64,000 nucleotides of DNA, taken from positions 1-64,000 of the forward strand of contig CAMTMX010000005.1 in NCBI GenBank assembly GCA_947073495.1, written 5' to 3'. A program made the translations under genes and the position numbers. Positions 25,133 to 34,625 of the stretch are shown piece by piece. The stretch is from an uncultured Porphyromonadaceae bacterium (lineage in GTDB: Bacteria; Bacteroidota; Bacteroidia; Bacteroidales; Muribaculaceae). Position 1 is the first letter of the stretch. Every line of letters starts with the position of its first letter. The notes under the pieces were generated by a model. That model was not told the origin of the DNA and searched no databases. It saw only the letters and a program-made list of their open reading frames with translations.

Positions 25133-28100
25133 TTATTGCGCCCCTTTAAGCGCGATACGCTTGTATTCAACGGGAGTGACCTTCAGGAACTGGGGAAGAT
25201 ATGCATCCCAATCATCGAGCATACGTTTTGCGAGCGCACTATGGGTGCGACGGTAATGCTCCTCTATCATCCCTTTCAATTCCGATATCTCATCTTCAAA
25301 CTGCAGTAGCGTCAGTTCCACCATATCCATATTTATATAGTAGTCCACATTACCGGTGCGATTCCAGATATATGCTATGCCACCGCTCATGCCGGCGGCA
25401 AAATTCCTACCGATCTTGCCGAGCACGACCACCCTGCCCCCGGTCATATATTCACATGCATGATCCCCAACTCCTTCCACCACCACATTGGCGCCACTGT
25501 TTCTCACTGCAAAACGTTCTCCGACACGACCGTTCACATACAGTTCACCCGCTGTCGCTCCATAAAGAAGAGTGTTTCCTGCTATGATATTGTTTTCCGC
25601 CTCAAATGTGGCATCACGTGGAGGGACCACCACTATCCTTCCCCCTGACAATCCCTTTCCGAGATAATCGTTGGCGTCTCCTTCCAGCTTCAACGTAACC
25701 CCCTTGCAAAGGAAAGCACCGAAACTCTGGCCTGCCGATCCATAAAATGTGAGTTTGATACTATCGTCAGGAAGACCTTCTCCCCCGAAACGCTTTGTTA
25801 TGTACCCACTGAGCATCGCCCCGACAGAGCGGTCGGTATTAACTATCGGCATGCCAAGAGAAATAGGCTGTTTTGCGTCGACGGCATTTCCTATGAGCTG
25901 AAGGAGCGATTCATCTTTTACTCCCGTCAGCTTATGCTCTTGCCCCGCCACGTAATGCAGCGTGGCTTCGGCAGCCCCCACAGGCATATAGAACAATTTT
26001 GAAAAATCAATTTTGGAAGCTTTTGAATCAGGAGCCTGCTCTCGCTTGCGTAAAAGATCAGCACGACCCACAATCTCATCAAGAGACTTATAACCCATCT
26101 CGGCAAGCCGTGAACGTATCTCCTGAGCCATAAATCTGAAATAATTGATAAGATATTCGTATCTTCCTACAAATTTCTTCCTAAGCTCCGGATTCTGGGT
26201 AGCTACTCCCTTTGGACAGGTGTTCGTATGACACTGACGGATCATGCAGCAGCCAAGGACCACGAGTGCAGCAGTGCCGAATCCATATTCCTCCGCACCG
26301 AGAAGCGCACTTACAATCACATCATGCGGACTTTTAAGCTGCCCGTCGACCTGAAGTTTCACCTTGCCGCGCAGATTATTCATGACCAGAGTCTGCTGTA
26401 TCTCAGCCAATCCGATTTCGGCAGGGATGCCGGCGTGTTTCATCGAACTTGCCGGACTGGCGCCTGTGCCACCGTCGCATCCGCTTATCAAAATCTTGTC
26501 AGCCTTTGCTTTCGCCACACCTGCCGCAATAGTGCCTACTCCGCTTTCAGCAACAAGCTTGACACTGACAGACGCCTCCGGATTGACATTTCTGAGATCA
26601 AAGATCAATTGTGCCAGATCTTCGATAGAATAGATGTCATGATGTGGCGGAGGCGATATTAGCGTTATTCCCGGTAACGACCTGCGGGTACGGGCAATCA
26701 CTTCATCTACCTTGAATCCCGGAAGCTGTCCACCTTCACCAGGTTTCGCACCCTGAGCCACCTTGATCTGAATCTCATCCGCATTTACAAGATATTCGGT
26801 GTCTACACCGAAACGGGCTGACGCCACCTGCTTCACGCTGCTGCGTGCCCATGTGCCATCTTCCCTCACCTTATTGCGGGCGGGATCCTCCCCTCCCTCA
26901 CCGGTGTTGCTCATCCCCCCGATCTTGTTCATGGCAATGGCAAGCGCCTCATGAGCCTCCTTGCTGATAGCGCCAAACGACATAGCCTCCGTGCAGAAGC
27001 GTTTCATCAGATTCTCTTCGCTCTCAACTTCCTCCAAGGGGATCGGCTTACGGTCGCTTTCCACTGCGATCAGTTCACGCAGAAAAATCGGCTCCGGCTT
27101 CTGTTCGACAAGATTTACATATTCCCGGAATTTTTCAAAGTCATTTTGCCATGTGGCAGCCTGCAAAGCCTTCACCACAGGAGGATTCCAGGCGTGAAGT
27201 TCCCCGGTTTTCCTGAAATTATAATTTCCGAAATCTTCAAGAGCCACATTTTCTTCCGAACCGAATGCCTTATCGTGATTGCACAGCACATCCTCCGCAA
27301 CTTCCTCTATGCCTATGCCCTCTATAGGAGACGGACCGCCACCCATATACCTGCTAAGCAACCGGGAGCTGACACCAAGCGCCTCAAACAGGGCGCAACC
27401 ACGATAGCTTCTTATTGTCGAAATACCCATCTTCGACATTATCTTCATTATACCCTTGTTTACAGCCTTGATATAATGCTTCTCGGCAGCTTCATAGTCA
27501 AGCTGCAATTCCTTTTTCTCCACAAGATCCTTAAGTATGGCGAATGCCATATACGGATTTACGGCACTTGCGCCATAACCCATCAGAAGTGCCACATGCA
27601 TCACTTCACATACCTCGCCGCTCTCCACGATAATAGCGATCTGGGAGCGTTTTCGGCGATTGACAAGATGATGGTGCACCGCAGACAATGCAAGTAAAGA
27701 AGGTATCGGGGCATGCCGGGCATTCACGTTCCTGTCTGACAACACCATATAATTATATCCGGCATCAACAGCATCCTCCGCCTCGGAGCAAAGGCGATCG
27801 ATTGCCTCCTCCATGGCTTTCACCCCGCCTTCAGCTTCAAAAAGCATCGGCAATGTGATTGTGTTGAACCCCTTATACTGAAGATGACGCAAGATGTCAA
27901 GTTCACTGTCTGACACTATAGGTGACGGCATCATAACTACATTACACAGATCAGCAGACGGGCGAAGGATATTCTTCCTGACAGACCCCACATAACTTGT
28001 AAGCGACATTACAAGCTCCTCCCGTATCGGATCGATCGGAGGATTGGTGACTTGGGCAAACTGCTGACGAAAATAATTGAAAAAGCGCTGGGGCATCTTT

Positions 28101-29662
28101 GAAAGGATTGCCGGAGGGGCATCATTTCCCATCGAGGCAAGCGGTTCCTGGGAAGTGGACGCCATCGGTTTGATAATTTTCTCAACATCCTCCTTATTAT
28201 ATCCAAAAGCCGCCATCAGGCGTTCCCTGTCAGCCACTTCGTGAGTGACTTTTCTCCCGCTCTTTATGTCGCTAAGCACAATACGGTTCTGTGCAATCCA
28301 TTCACTATAGGGATGCTCGTTGGCGAGTTCGCGTTTGATATCCCTGTCAACAAGAATCTTACCCTCTTCGGTGTCCACCATAAGTATCTTGCCGGGTTTC
28401 AGTTTAGCCTTATGCTCCACATCTGCCGCAGGAATATCGAGCACTCCGGTTTCAGAGGCAATTATCATCTCCCCGCTTTTTGTAATGAGCAAACGCGCCG
28501 GACGTAATCCGTTTCTGTCGAGCATTCCTCCTGCATATCTGCCGTCGGAAAATATTATTGCAGCCGGTCCGTCCCATGGAGCCATGAAGATTGAATGATA
28601 TTCATAGAACGCAAGCAGTTTGCGCGACAACGGGTTCTGTTCATTGCAACTCTCCGGGACAAGCATAGCCAAAGCATGCGGAAGACTCATGCCGGAACGC
28701 ACGAAAAATTCAAGGGCATTGTCGAAAGAGGCGCTGTCGCTCATTCCCGGCTGTATCACATTCCCGATTTTTCCCATTTCCCCGAGACTTTCCGATTCTA
28801 TCACAGCCTCTCTCGTCGACATCCAGAAACGATTGCCGCGTATCGTATTTATCTCCCCGTTGTGCCCGATAAGCCTGAACGGCTGAGCCAGACGCCATGT
28901 AGGGAATGTGTTGGTAGAGAACCGCGAATGCACCAAAGCTATCGCACTTGTGAAATACGGGCTTTGAAGGTCCTTGAAATATGCACGAAGCTGTAACGAA
29001 GACAGCAATCCCTTATAAATTAGCGTGCGCGTTGAAAGACTGACTATGTAACAAGAATCCTTATCTACAATATCTTCCGAATCAAGCACGGCATGCTCGA
29101 TTCGTTTTCTTATTACATAAAGGAGGTTTTCCAGACGTTCCCTATTGTCACATCCCACAATAAACAGCTGGCGGATCATCGGTTCAGTGATACGTGCATC
29201 GTGTCCCAGCACCGATGAATCAACCGGCACATCACGGGTATGCATAAGGAATAATCCCTGTCCCTTGATTTCCTTATCGATTATCTCTTCAAATTTAGTC
29301 CGGTCGGCGTCATTTTTGGGAAAGAACACCATCCCTACTCCATATCTCCCTTTTTCAGGAACAGGAATCCCGTTCAGCAGAATATATTCATGAGGGATCT
29401 GAACCATAATGCCGGCACCGTCACCGGTCTTGTCGTCAGCACCTTCCGCCCCGCGGTGCGCCATGTGTTCCAACACTTTCAGACCTTGGTCCACTATCGA
29501 ATGGTGCTTACTCCCGTCAATCTTGACGACAAGTCCTATTCCGCAGCCATCATGTTCATAATCCGGAGAATAGAGACCTTGTGGAGATGTGGAATAATTG
29601 TTTGACCCTCCGGATGACCGGGAACTGCTGTGTGGCATTGCGCCATTGTTTACCGTTACCAT
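25133..29662 (-). CDS. gltB: glutamate synthase large subunit
   Basis: The 1509-residue enzyme converts glutamine plus 2-oxoglutarate to two glutamates. It begins with a propeptide-like extension and the class II amidotransferase whose nucleophile is Cys40 in HDGCGIGLVVKIDG. A central domain follows, then the FMN-binding synthase domain (GEGGEDPARNK, GAKPGEGGQLPG, ISGCDGGTGASPASS). The 3Fe-4S cysteines are in GCCMIRQCHTNTCPKGVATQ, and the C-terminal GXGXG beta-helix is visible (GNTLLYGATAGELYVNGRVGERFAVRNSG, split by me). No gltD small subunit lies next to it: the downstream gene pepC is convergent behind a terminator and the upstream neighbour is a transporter. Electrons must come from a small subunit elsewhere or from ferredoxin; the sequence does not tell which. 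Confidence 0.96.
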   Translation of the reverse strand: MVTVNNGAMPHSSSRSSGGSNNYSTSPQGLYSPDYEHDGCGIGLVVKIDGSKHHSIVDQGLKVLEHMAHRGAEGADDKTGDGAGIMVQIPHEYILLNGIPVPEKGRYGVGMVFFPKNDADRTKFEEIIDKEIKGQGLFLMHTRDVPVDSSVLGHDARITEPMIRQLFIVGCDNRERLENLLYVIRKRIEHAVLDSEDIVDKDSCYIVSLSTRTLIYKGLLSSLQLRAYFKDLQSPYFTSAIALVHSRFSTNTFPTWRLAQPFRLIGHNGEINTIRGNRFWMSTREAVIESESLGEMGKIGNVIQPGMSDSASFDNALEFFVRSGMSLPHALAMLVPESCNEQNPLSRKLLAFYEYHSIFMAPWDGPAAIIFSDGRYAGGMLDRNGLRPARLLITKSGEMIIASETGVLDIPAADVEHKAKLKPGKILMVDTEEGKILVDRDIKRELANEHPYSEWIAQNRIVLSDIKSGRKVTHEVADRERLMAAFGYNKEDVEKIIKPMASTSQEPLASMGNDAPPAILSKMPQRFFNYFRQQFAQVTNPPIDPIREELVMSLTSYVGSVRKNILRPSADLCNVVMMPSPIVSDSELDILRHLQYKGFNTITLPMLFEAEGGVKAMEEAIDRLCSEAEDAVDAGYNYMVLSDRNVNARHAPIPSLLALSAVHHHLVNRRKRSQIAIIVESGEVCEVMHVALLMGYGASAVNPYMAFAILKDLVEKKELQLDYEAAEKHYIKAVNKGIMKIMSKMGISTIRSYRGCALFEALGVSSRLLSRYMGGGPSPIEGIGIEEVAEDVLCNHDKAFGSEENVALEDFGNYNFRKTGELHAWNPPVVKALQAATWQNDFEKFREYVNLVEQKPEPIFLRELIAVESDRKPIPLEEVESEENLMKRFCTEAMSFGAISKEAHEALAIAMNKIGGMSNTGEGGEDPARNKVREDGTWARSSVKQVASARFGVDTEYLVNADEIQIKVAQGAKPGEGGQLPGFKVDEVIARTRRSLPGITLISPPPHHDIYSIEDLAQLIFDLRNVNPEASVSVKLVAESGVGTIAAGVAKAKADKILISGCDGGTGASPASSMKHAGIPAEIGLAEIQQTLVMNNLRGKVKLQVDGQLKSPHDVIVSALLGAEEYGFGTAALVVLGCCMIRQCHTNTCPKGVATQNPELRKKFVGRYEYLINYFRFMAQEIRSRLAEMGYKSLDEIVGRADLLRKREQAPDSKASKIDFSKLFYMPVGAAEATLHYVAGQEHKLTGVKDESLLQLIGNAVDAKQPISLGMPIVNTDRSVGAMLSGYITKRFGGEGLPDDSIKLTFYGSAGQSFGAFLCKGVTLKLEGDANDYLGKGLSGGRIVVVPPRDATFEAENNIIAGNTLLYGATAGELYVNGRVGERFAVRNSGANVVVEGVGDHACEYMTGGRVVVLGKIGRNFAAGMSGGIAYIWNRTGNVDYYINMDMVELTLLQFEDEISELKGMIEEHYRRTHSALAKRMLDDWDAYLPQFLKVTPVEYKRIALKGAQ

Positions 29663-29759
29663 AAAAACCTAAATAATACTGTAGAAACTGAGAGTGTTAA
29701 CCTACCACTCTTATTACCTAATGAAGCAATTATAAATTGTCCATTAACAAAACAACATG

Positions 29760-29790
29760 CAAAATTACAAATTTATTACATAAATGCAAA
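29760..29790 (-). promoter_or_regulatory. promoter of gltB
   Basis: Reading the minus strand: TTTG (29790-29787), a 19-base spacer, then TAATTTTG (29767-29760), both perfect matches. The predicted transcript start is near 29753, about 90 bases before the start codon. Confidence 0.65.
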
Positions 29791-29884
29791 CCATTTCTAA
29801 ATTTTTCTTTCATTTTATTATATTCAAATGCTTATTATGAGCAATCGGCTATTATTCCCACAAAAATACTTGTCCTATGAAATA

Positions 29885-29918
29885 AGCCCCTCCCTCAAAA
29901 ATGATAAAGGAAGGGGCT
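29885..29918 (-). terminator. terminator of the DAACS symporter gene
   Basis: Arms 29885-29895 (AGCCCCTCCCT) and 29908-29918 pair at 10 of 11 positions with a 12-base loop. It lies about 90 bases downstream of the symporter stop codon on the minus strand. Confidence 0.65.
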
Positions 29919-30006
29919 AAATCAATAGAGCGCGGTACAATTCAATTTTATTTTGCAGAAATTGAAAGGGATAAGGGTTAGTGATTTTTGCGAAAATTGA
30001 ATGACT

Positions 30007-31203
30007 TTATATCAAATCGTCTGTCACGGGAATCGGTTCAATCGCTCTCTTCGGACGGAAATATTTATCTATGATCAGGGCTATGAAACCATCACCGGTC
30101 ACATTGCAAGCGGTTCCGAAGCTATCCATCGCTATATACAATGCAATCATCAATGCAAGATCTGCCTCTCCAAATCCAAGCATCGACGAAAGTATTCCGA
30201 GCGATGCCATAATTGCACCACCGGGTACTCCCGGAGCAGCCACTATCGAAATGCCGATCATACAGCAAAACCCAATCATTTCAGGAGTAGTGTAGGAAAT
30301 TCCCTGCATCAACATCAGAGCAACAGCACACGCCACTATTTTCATGGAACTACCCGACATGTGGATCGTGGCACAAAGTGGGATCACAAAACCTGCAATC
30401 TCCTCACTCACCCCCATCTTCACAGCTTGCCGTAAAGTTACAGGGATTGTCGCCGCGGAAGACTGGGTGCCCAAAGCCGTGAAATAAGCGGGCAGCATCG
30501 TAAACAATAGTTTAAATGGATTTTTGTGTACAAACAATGCCGCAATACAATATTGAAACACAAGCAGGAACACATGCATCGCGAAAATTACACCAATAAT
30601 CTTGATAAATGCCCCGACCACAGTGGCAACCTGTCCGCTGACAGTCATATTTAAGAAAATACCAAATATATATAACGGCAACAACGGGATAATTACAAAT
30701 CGTATTGTCATATTAATCACCTCAAGAAACTCTCCAAAACCTTTACGCAACACCTCTCCTTTAACCACGGCAAGGCATATGCCGGTCATGAATGCAGCCG
30801 CCAAAGCTGTCATCACATCCATCAACGGTGGAATTTCTATAGTGAAATAGGGTTGAAGACCTGCCGTCTCCGGAATTTCCTTAAGTTTTCCGGGTTCTAT
30901 CAACGAAGGAAAAAACGTATCGCCGACAAAAAAGCCCATTACTCCCGACAATGTTGTGGCGGCATACGCGATAACCACAGTGAGGGCAAGCACTTTTCCT
31001 GCCCCTTTACCCAAATCGGCAATCGCAGGAACCACGAAACCGAGAATAATCAACGGAATAAGAAACGAAAGGAATTGTGAGAAAATAGCATTGAATGTCA
31101 TAAATGCCCTTCCGAGCCACGTCGGGAAAAAATATCCACAACCGATTCCCAAACCTATAGCCATAAGAATCTTGACCAAGAGGTTAACTTTAGGTATTTT
31201 CAT
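30007..31203 (-). CDS. dicarboxylate/amino acid:cation symporter (DAACS family)
   Basis: The 398-residue inner-membrane protein has about eight helices and two re-entrant loops. Family features include SFLIPLIILGFVVPAIADLG near the N-terminus, the serine-rich loop GTQSSAATIPVTLRQA, HMSGSSMKIVACAVALMLMQG and, near the C-terminus, MDSFGTACNVTGDGFIALIIDKY. Members import glutamate, aspartate, C4-dicarboxylates, serine or threonine with sodium or protons. The precise substrate is not readable. It is divergent from a C69 dipeptidase gene (290 bases away), which might supply amino acids. Confidence 0.88.
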   Translation of the reverse strand: MKIPKVNLLVKILMAIGLGIGCGYFFPTWLGRAFMTFNAIFSQFLSFLIPLIILGFVVPAIADLGKGAGKVLALTVVIAYAATTLSGVMGFFVGDTFFPSLIEPGKLKEIPETAGLQPYFTIEIPPLMDVMTALAAAFMTGICLAVVKGEVLRKGFGEFLEVINMTIRFVIIPLLPLYIFGIFLNMTVSGQVATVVGAFIKIIGVIFAMHVFLLVFQYCIAALFVHKNPFKLLFTMLPAYFTALGTQSSAATIPVTLRQAVKMGVSEEIAGFVIPLCATIHMSGSSMKIVACAVALMLMQGISYTTPEMIGFCCMIGISIVAAPGVPGGAIMASLGILSSMLGFGEADLALMIALYIAMDSFGTACNVTGDGFIALIIDKYFRPKRAIEPIPVTDDLI

Positions 31204-31372
31204 AATCTTAATGTTATTAGATTGTATAAAGTGGATTATCGCGCAAGAGTATGACCGATATAAAAGCTGACTCTTTTAATTCAAACACACAAAAACTACT
31301 CATGGGTCGCCAATATATAAAATTTGTCATAAGATTTTTAACACGAATGAATCACAGAACGCTATTTTTTAT

Positions 31373-31380
31373 TAACTTTG
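31373..31380 (+). promoter_or_regulatory. -7 box of the C69 dipeptidase gene
   Basis: TAACTTTG is a perfect TAnnTTTG match 114 bases before the start codon. No -33 TTTG at the expected distance. The palindrome copy at 31396-31420 would lie at the very start of the transcript. Confidence 0.45.
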
Positions 31381-31395
31381 AAATATCGAAGTTAT

Positions 31396-31420
31396 GAAGT
31401 TGTTTAAACTTTTTACGGAG
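31396..31420 (+). repeat. dispersed palindrome family, copy D
   Basis: The copy is GAAGTTGTTTAAAC followed by TTTTTACGGAG. It shares the block with copy A in the HTCS leader and is the reverse complement of the 3' arm in copies B and C. It lies in the leader of the dipeptidase gene, 16 bases after the -7 box. Confidence 0.55.
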
Positions 31421-31493
31421 ACTTATAAACACCTTGATTTACTTGATTCAACCTTCGTTTTAGGGAATTTGAATCAGCCAATACCTTTCAATC

Positions 31494-33143
31494 ATGAAAT
31501 TCTACCAAACTGCATTATTATTTGCATCCCTTACCCTACCGACAGCCGCTTACGCATGCACTAATTTCATCGCAGGCAAAAAAGCGACAGTCGACGGATC
31601 GATAATGGTCACATATGCGGATGACTCCCACACCCGTTTCGGAGATCTCTTTCATGCCGCCCGCGGGAAACATCTTCCGGGCACAATGCGCCAAGTGATC
31701 GACTGGGGCGACAACAGCTATAGAGGGGAGATTCCTCAGGCTGCCGAAACATATAACGTTGTCGGAAATATGAACGAACACCAGCTCGTGATCGGAGAGA
31801 CAACCTGGGGAGGTCATTCCGAACTGGAAGACACTACCGGAAATTCAATCCTTGACTACGGCTCTTTGATATACATCACCCTCGAACGTTGCAAGACCGC
31901 ACGCGAGGCAATCAAGACCATGACTGACCTTGTGGAAAAATACGGTTACGCAAGCACCGGCGAGACATTCTCTATCGCCGACAAAAACGAGGCATGGGTA
32001 ATGGAGATGATCGGGAAAGGGACAGAAAAAGGAGCTCTCTGGATCGCAGTCCGGATCCCCGACGATGCCATCTGCGCCCATGCAAACGAACCCCGCATAC
32101 GCAAAGTGAATTATAAGGACAAAGAGAATGTGATGTATTGCAAGGATCTTTTTTCATTTTCCCGCAAGCACGGATATTTCAAAGGGAAAGATGAAGATTT
32201 CTCTTTTGCAGACGCTTTCAAGGTTCATAATTCCGCAACACGCCGTTCATGCGACTCGCGTGTGTGGAGTTTCTTCCGTCGGTTCGCCTCTCCGGAAGAA
32301 GACCGTGCCTGGTTTGAATGGGTAAACGCCGACAGCGACACCCCGATGCCTCTTTATATTATTCCTGACAGGAAGCTGTCTCTAAAGGATATGCAAGAGC
32401 GCATGAGGGATCATTTCGAAGACACGCCCTACGAAATGACCAACGATCCCGGCGCCGGTCCCAACAAATCTCCCTACCGCAACCGCCCGACCCGCTACGA
32501 GGTGAATGGAAAAACCTACGCGCACGAACGTGCCGTAGCAACCCAGCAGACAGCGTGGCATTTCGTAAGCCAGAGCCGTGCCGACCTTCCCGATCCCATC
32601 GGAGGAGTATTATGGTTCGGGACCGACGATGCCAACACCTCAGTCTACATGCCGTTTTATTGTTCAATGACTGAGGTTCCGGAAGAAGTGCGTCCCGGCA
32701 ACGGCGACCTTTACACTTTCTCTCCGACTGCCAATTTCTGGATGACCAATTGGGTGGCAAACCAGGCATACCATCGTTATGACCTTATGATTGACGACAT
32801 AAGAAAAGTGCAGGGAAAGCTTGAAGACAAATTTACGTCCACCCGTCAGGAGAAAGAAAAAGAATTGCTCGCGCTATATAACGCCAACGACCTTACAGGA
32901 CTTGAGAAAAGCGTAAACGAAGAGGGGGCAGCAATTGCAAAAGAGGCTACAGATGCCTATCGGGACCTCGCCCATTTCCTTCTGATCAGATATCTTGACG
33001 GGAACCGCAAAAAATTAGACGACGATGGAAATTTTGCCCGTAATCCCCATGGCAAGCCATTGTCGCCTGATTTTACCGGCTACCCACAAGATTTTTATGA
33101 ACATATTGTAAGACAGACCGGGGACCGGCTTCTACTTAAATGA
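31494..33143 (+). CDS. exported C69-family dipeptidase
   Basis: The 549-residue protein has a signal peptide (about 1-21, ending TAAYA). Cys22 follows directly at the start of CTNFIAGKKATVDGSIMV, the hallmark of N-terminal-nucleophile C69 (formerly U34) peptidases, which self-process to expose cysteine. ADDSHTRFGDLFHAARG and EDTTGNSILDYGSLIYITLERCKTAREAI (two parts of the family core) and GETFSIADKNEAWVMEMIGKG continue the match. Here signal cleavage alone would expose the nucleophile. It likely cleaves dipeptides in the periplasm. A hairpin terminator follows at 33188-33225. Confidence 0.92.
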   Translation: MKFYQTALLFASLTLPTAAYACTNFIAGKKATVDGSIMVTYADDSHTRFGDLFHAARGKHLPGTMRQVIDWGDNSYRGEIPQAAETYNVVGNMNEHQLVIGETTWGGHSELEDTTGNSILDYGSLIYITLERCKTAREAIKTMTDLVEKYGYASTGETFSIADKNEAWVMEMIGKGTEKGALWIAVRIPDDAICAHANEPRIRKVNYKDKENVMYCKDLFSFSRKHGYFKGKDEDFSFADAFKVHNSATRRSCDSRVWSFFRRFASPEEDRAWFEWVNADSDTPMPLYIIPDRKLSLKDMQERMRDHFEDTPYEMTNDPGAGPNKSPYRNRPTRYEVNGKTYAHERAVATQQTAWHFVSQSRADLPDPIGGVLWFGTDDANTSVYMPFYCSMTEVPEEVRPGNGDLYTFSPTANFWMTNWVANQAYHRYDLMIDDIRKVQGKLEDKFTSTRQEKEKELLALYNANDLTGLEKSVNEEGAAIAKEATDAYRDLAHFLLIRYLDGNRKKLDDDGNFARNPHGKPLSPDFTGYPQDFYEHIVRQTGDRLLLK

Positions 33144-33187
33144 AAATCAGACATTAACAAATACCGTTTGTCACACATTTAAACTGT

Positions 33188-33225
33188 TGAGAAGGCAAAC
33201 CAAAAAATTTTGGTTTGCCTTCTCA
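33188..33225 (+). terminator. terminator of the C69 dipeptidase gene
   Basis: A perfect 18-bp inverted repeat (arms 33188-33205 and 33208-33225) has a stem whose inner end is an A/T run, so the real loop is wider. It lies 45 bases after the stop codon; the following bases are only moderately T-rich. Confidence 0.75.
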
Positions 33226-33302
33226 GGTTAAACATAGTATAATGATTGCTAATTTATTATAACCAGCTTTACATTATGTCATGAAATATCAATGTTTTTT
33301 TC

Positions 33303-33310
33303 TACTTTTG
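33303..33310 (+). promoter_or_regulatory. -7 box of the YeiH-family gene
   Basis: TACTTTTG is a perfect TAnnTTTG match. Transcription would start near 33316, immediately before the leader stem described next. Confidence 0.55.
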
Positions 33311-33317
33311 CAGTCGA

Positions 33318-33415
33318 AAATGTTGAAGAGCCAAACAGCATCGACATTTCTTACATGTATGCGATCGCAATTGCCGTAGATTTCAATATGACATTTTCCT
33401 GAATCTTCAACATTT
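33318..33415 (+). promoter_or_regulatory. candidate structured leader RNA of the YeiH-family gene
   Basis: Perfect 11-bp arms AAATGTTGAAG (33318-33328) and CTTCAACATTT (33405-33415) would close a domain of about 98 bases that begins at the predicted transcript 5' end and finishes 44 bases before the start codon. The interior includes the palindrome GCGATCGC (33361-33368). This geometry suits a cis-acting regulatory RNA. I do not recognise a known riboswitch class. Confidence 0.4.
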
Positions 33416-33459
33416 ACATAAACCCTAATTAACAACTCAAAATTTAAATCTAAACATCA

Positions 33460-34497
33460 ATGCCTAAAATTACAGAAACGCGTGTCAGCATGCTTCATGG
33501 TATACTGTTGATAGCATTGTTCGCATGTGCTGCCTTTTATATAGGCGAGGCCCAAATTTTTAAAGAAATCTCTTTCAGCCCGATGATTATCGGCATAATC
33601 CTCGGTATGCTGTATGCCAACTCTCTCCGCAACAATCTTCCTGAGACATGGGTGCCCGGCATACAGTTCTGCTCTAAGAAAGTGTTGCGTATCGGCATCA
33701 TACTCTACGGATTCCGCCTTACATTCCAAGACATATTGAACGTTGGGGTTGCCGGTATAGTTATCGACGCGATCATTGTGGCTACGACCATCCTTGGCGG
33801 CATCTGGATCGGTAAATTGCTTAAGATGGACCGCGACACCGCGTTGCTGACATCTGTGGGAAGCGGCATTTGTGGAGCCGCCGCAGTTTTAGGAGCGGAA
33901 TCAACCATCCGTACCCAACCATATAAGACAGCTGTGGCTGTTGCCACGGTTGTGATTTTCGGAACAATCTCGATGTTCCTCTATCCGGTGGCATACCGTT
34001 CGGGATGGCTTGATCTCTCACCACAGGAAATGGGTATATACACAGGCTCAACACTTCATGAAGTGGCACACGCCGTTGGAGCCGGCAATGCCATGGGAAC
34101 AGATATTTCAAACGTGTCGATCATTGTGAAAATGATCCGTGTGATGCTTCTTGTCCCGGTGCTCCTTATACTCGGCTTCTGGATGGCACGCAGAAATGCG
34201 GCAAGCGGAACCTCTGCAGAAAAAGGGAAAGTCAATATTCCTTGGTTTGCTGTCGGATTCCTTGTTGTAATCGGGTTCAACTCATTGAATCTTCTGCCAA
34301 CCGTATTTGTAGATGCCATCAACTATTTCGATACATTCTTGCTCACAATGGCGATGGCGGCACTTGGAGCGGAGACAAGCATCGACAAATTTAAGAAAGC
34401 CGGCGCCAAACCGTTCGTCCTTGCTTTCTGCCTTGACGTATGGCTGATTATCGGCGGATACATCCTTGCCAAATACCTCGCGCCAATCTGGCTCTAA
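33460..34497 (+). CDS. YeiH-family (putative sulfate exporter) membrane protein
   Basis: The 345-residue inner-membrane protein has about ten helices. It matches the YeiH/UPF0324 family: SFSPMIIGIILGMLYAN, PGIQFCSKKVLRIGIILYG, TSVGSGICGAAAVLGAESTI, YTGSTLHEVAHAVGAGNA and a C-terminal LGAETSIDKFKKAGAKPFVLA (split by me). The family is annotated as putative sulfate exporters but the substrate has not been firmly shown in most members. It stands alone between two terminators and has a long leader with a possible closed stem. No sulfur-metabolism gene adjoins it. Confidence 0.85.
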   Translation: MPKITETRVSMLHGILLIALFACAAFYIGEAQIFKEISFSPMIIGIILGMLYANSLRNNLPETWVPGIQFCSKKVLRIGIILYGFRLTFQDILNVGVAGIVIDAIIVATTILGGIWIGKLLKMDRDTALLTSVGSGICGAAAVLGAESTIRTQPYKTAVAVATVVIFGTISMFLYPVAYRSGWLDLSPQEMGIYTGSTLHEVAHAVGAGNAMGTDISNVSIIVKMIRVMLLVPVLLILGFWMARRNAASGTSAEKGKVNIPWFAVGFLVVIGFNSLNLLPTVFVDAINYFDTFLLTMAMAALGAETSIDKFKKAGAKPFVLAFCLDVWLIIGGYILAKYLAPIWL

Positions 34498-34518
34498 AAA
34501 ATTTGGGTAATAATACCT

Positions 34519-34579
34519 TAATCAAAATAAATCAGGCGGGCGACGCATTGTGCGTCGCCCGCCTGATTTATTTTGATTA
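34519..34579. terminator. strong bidirectional terminator between the YeiH gene and pyk
   Basis: A perfect 29-bp stem with a 3-base loop (arms 34519-34547 and 34551-34579) has a GC-rich centre (CAGGCGGGCGACGCA) flanked by AT-rich ends, which supply the T run in both directions. Confidence 0.95.
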
Positions 34580-34625
34580 TTTGCTATAGACAATTATAGA
34601 TATGTATGCTATGGCAGTAAAAAAA

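Larger units (their letters stand above)
29663..30006 (-). other. gap between the DAACS symporter and gltB
   Basis: This 344-base AT-rich stretch holds no gene. It contains the gltB promoter (29760-29790) and, nearer the symporter, a terminator hairpin (29885-29918). No further structure seen. Confidence 0.6.

Noticed and set aside
26951-27697. 248-residue plus-strand frame opposite gltB
   Set aside because: Antisense to conserved glutamate synthase; no homology signal.
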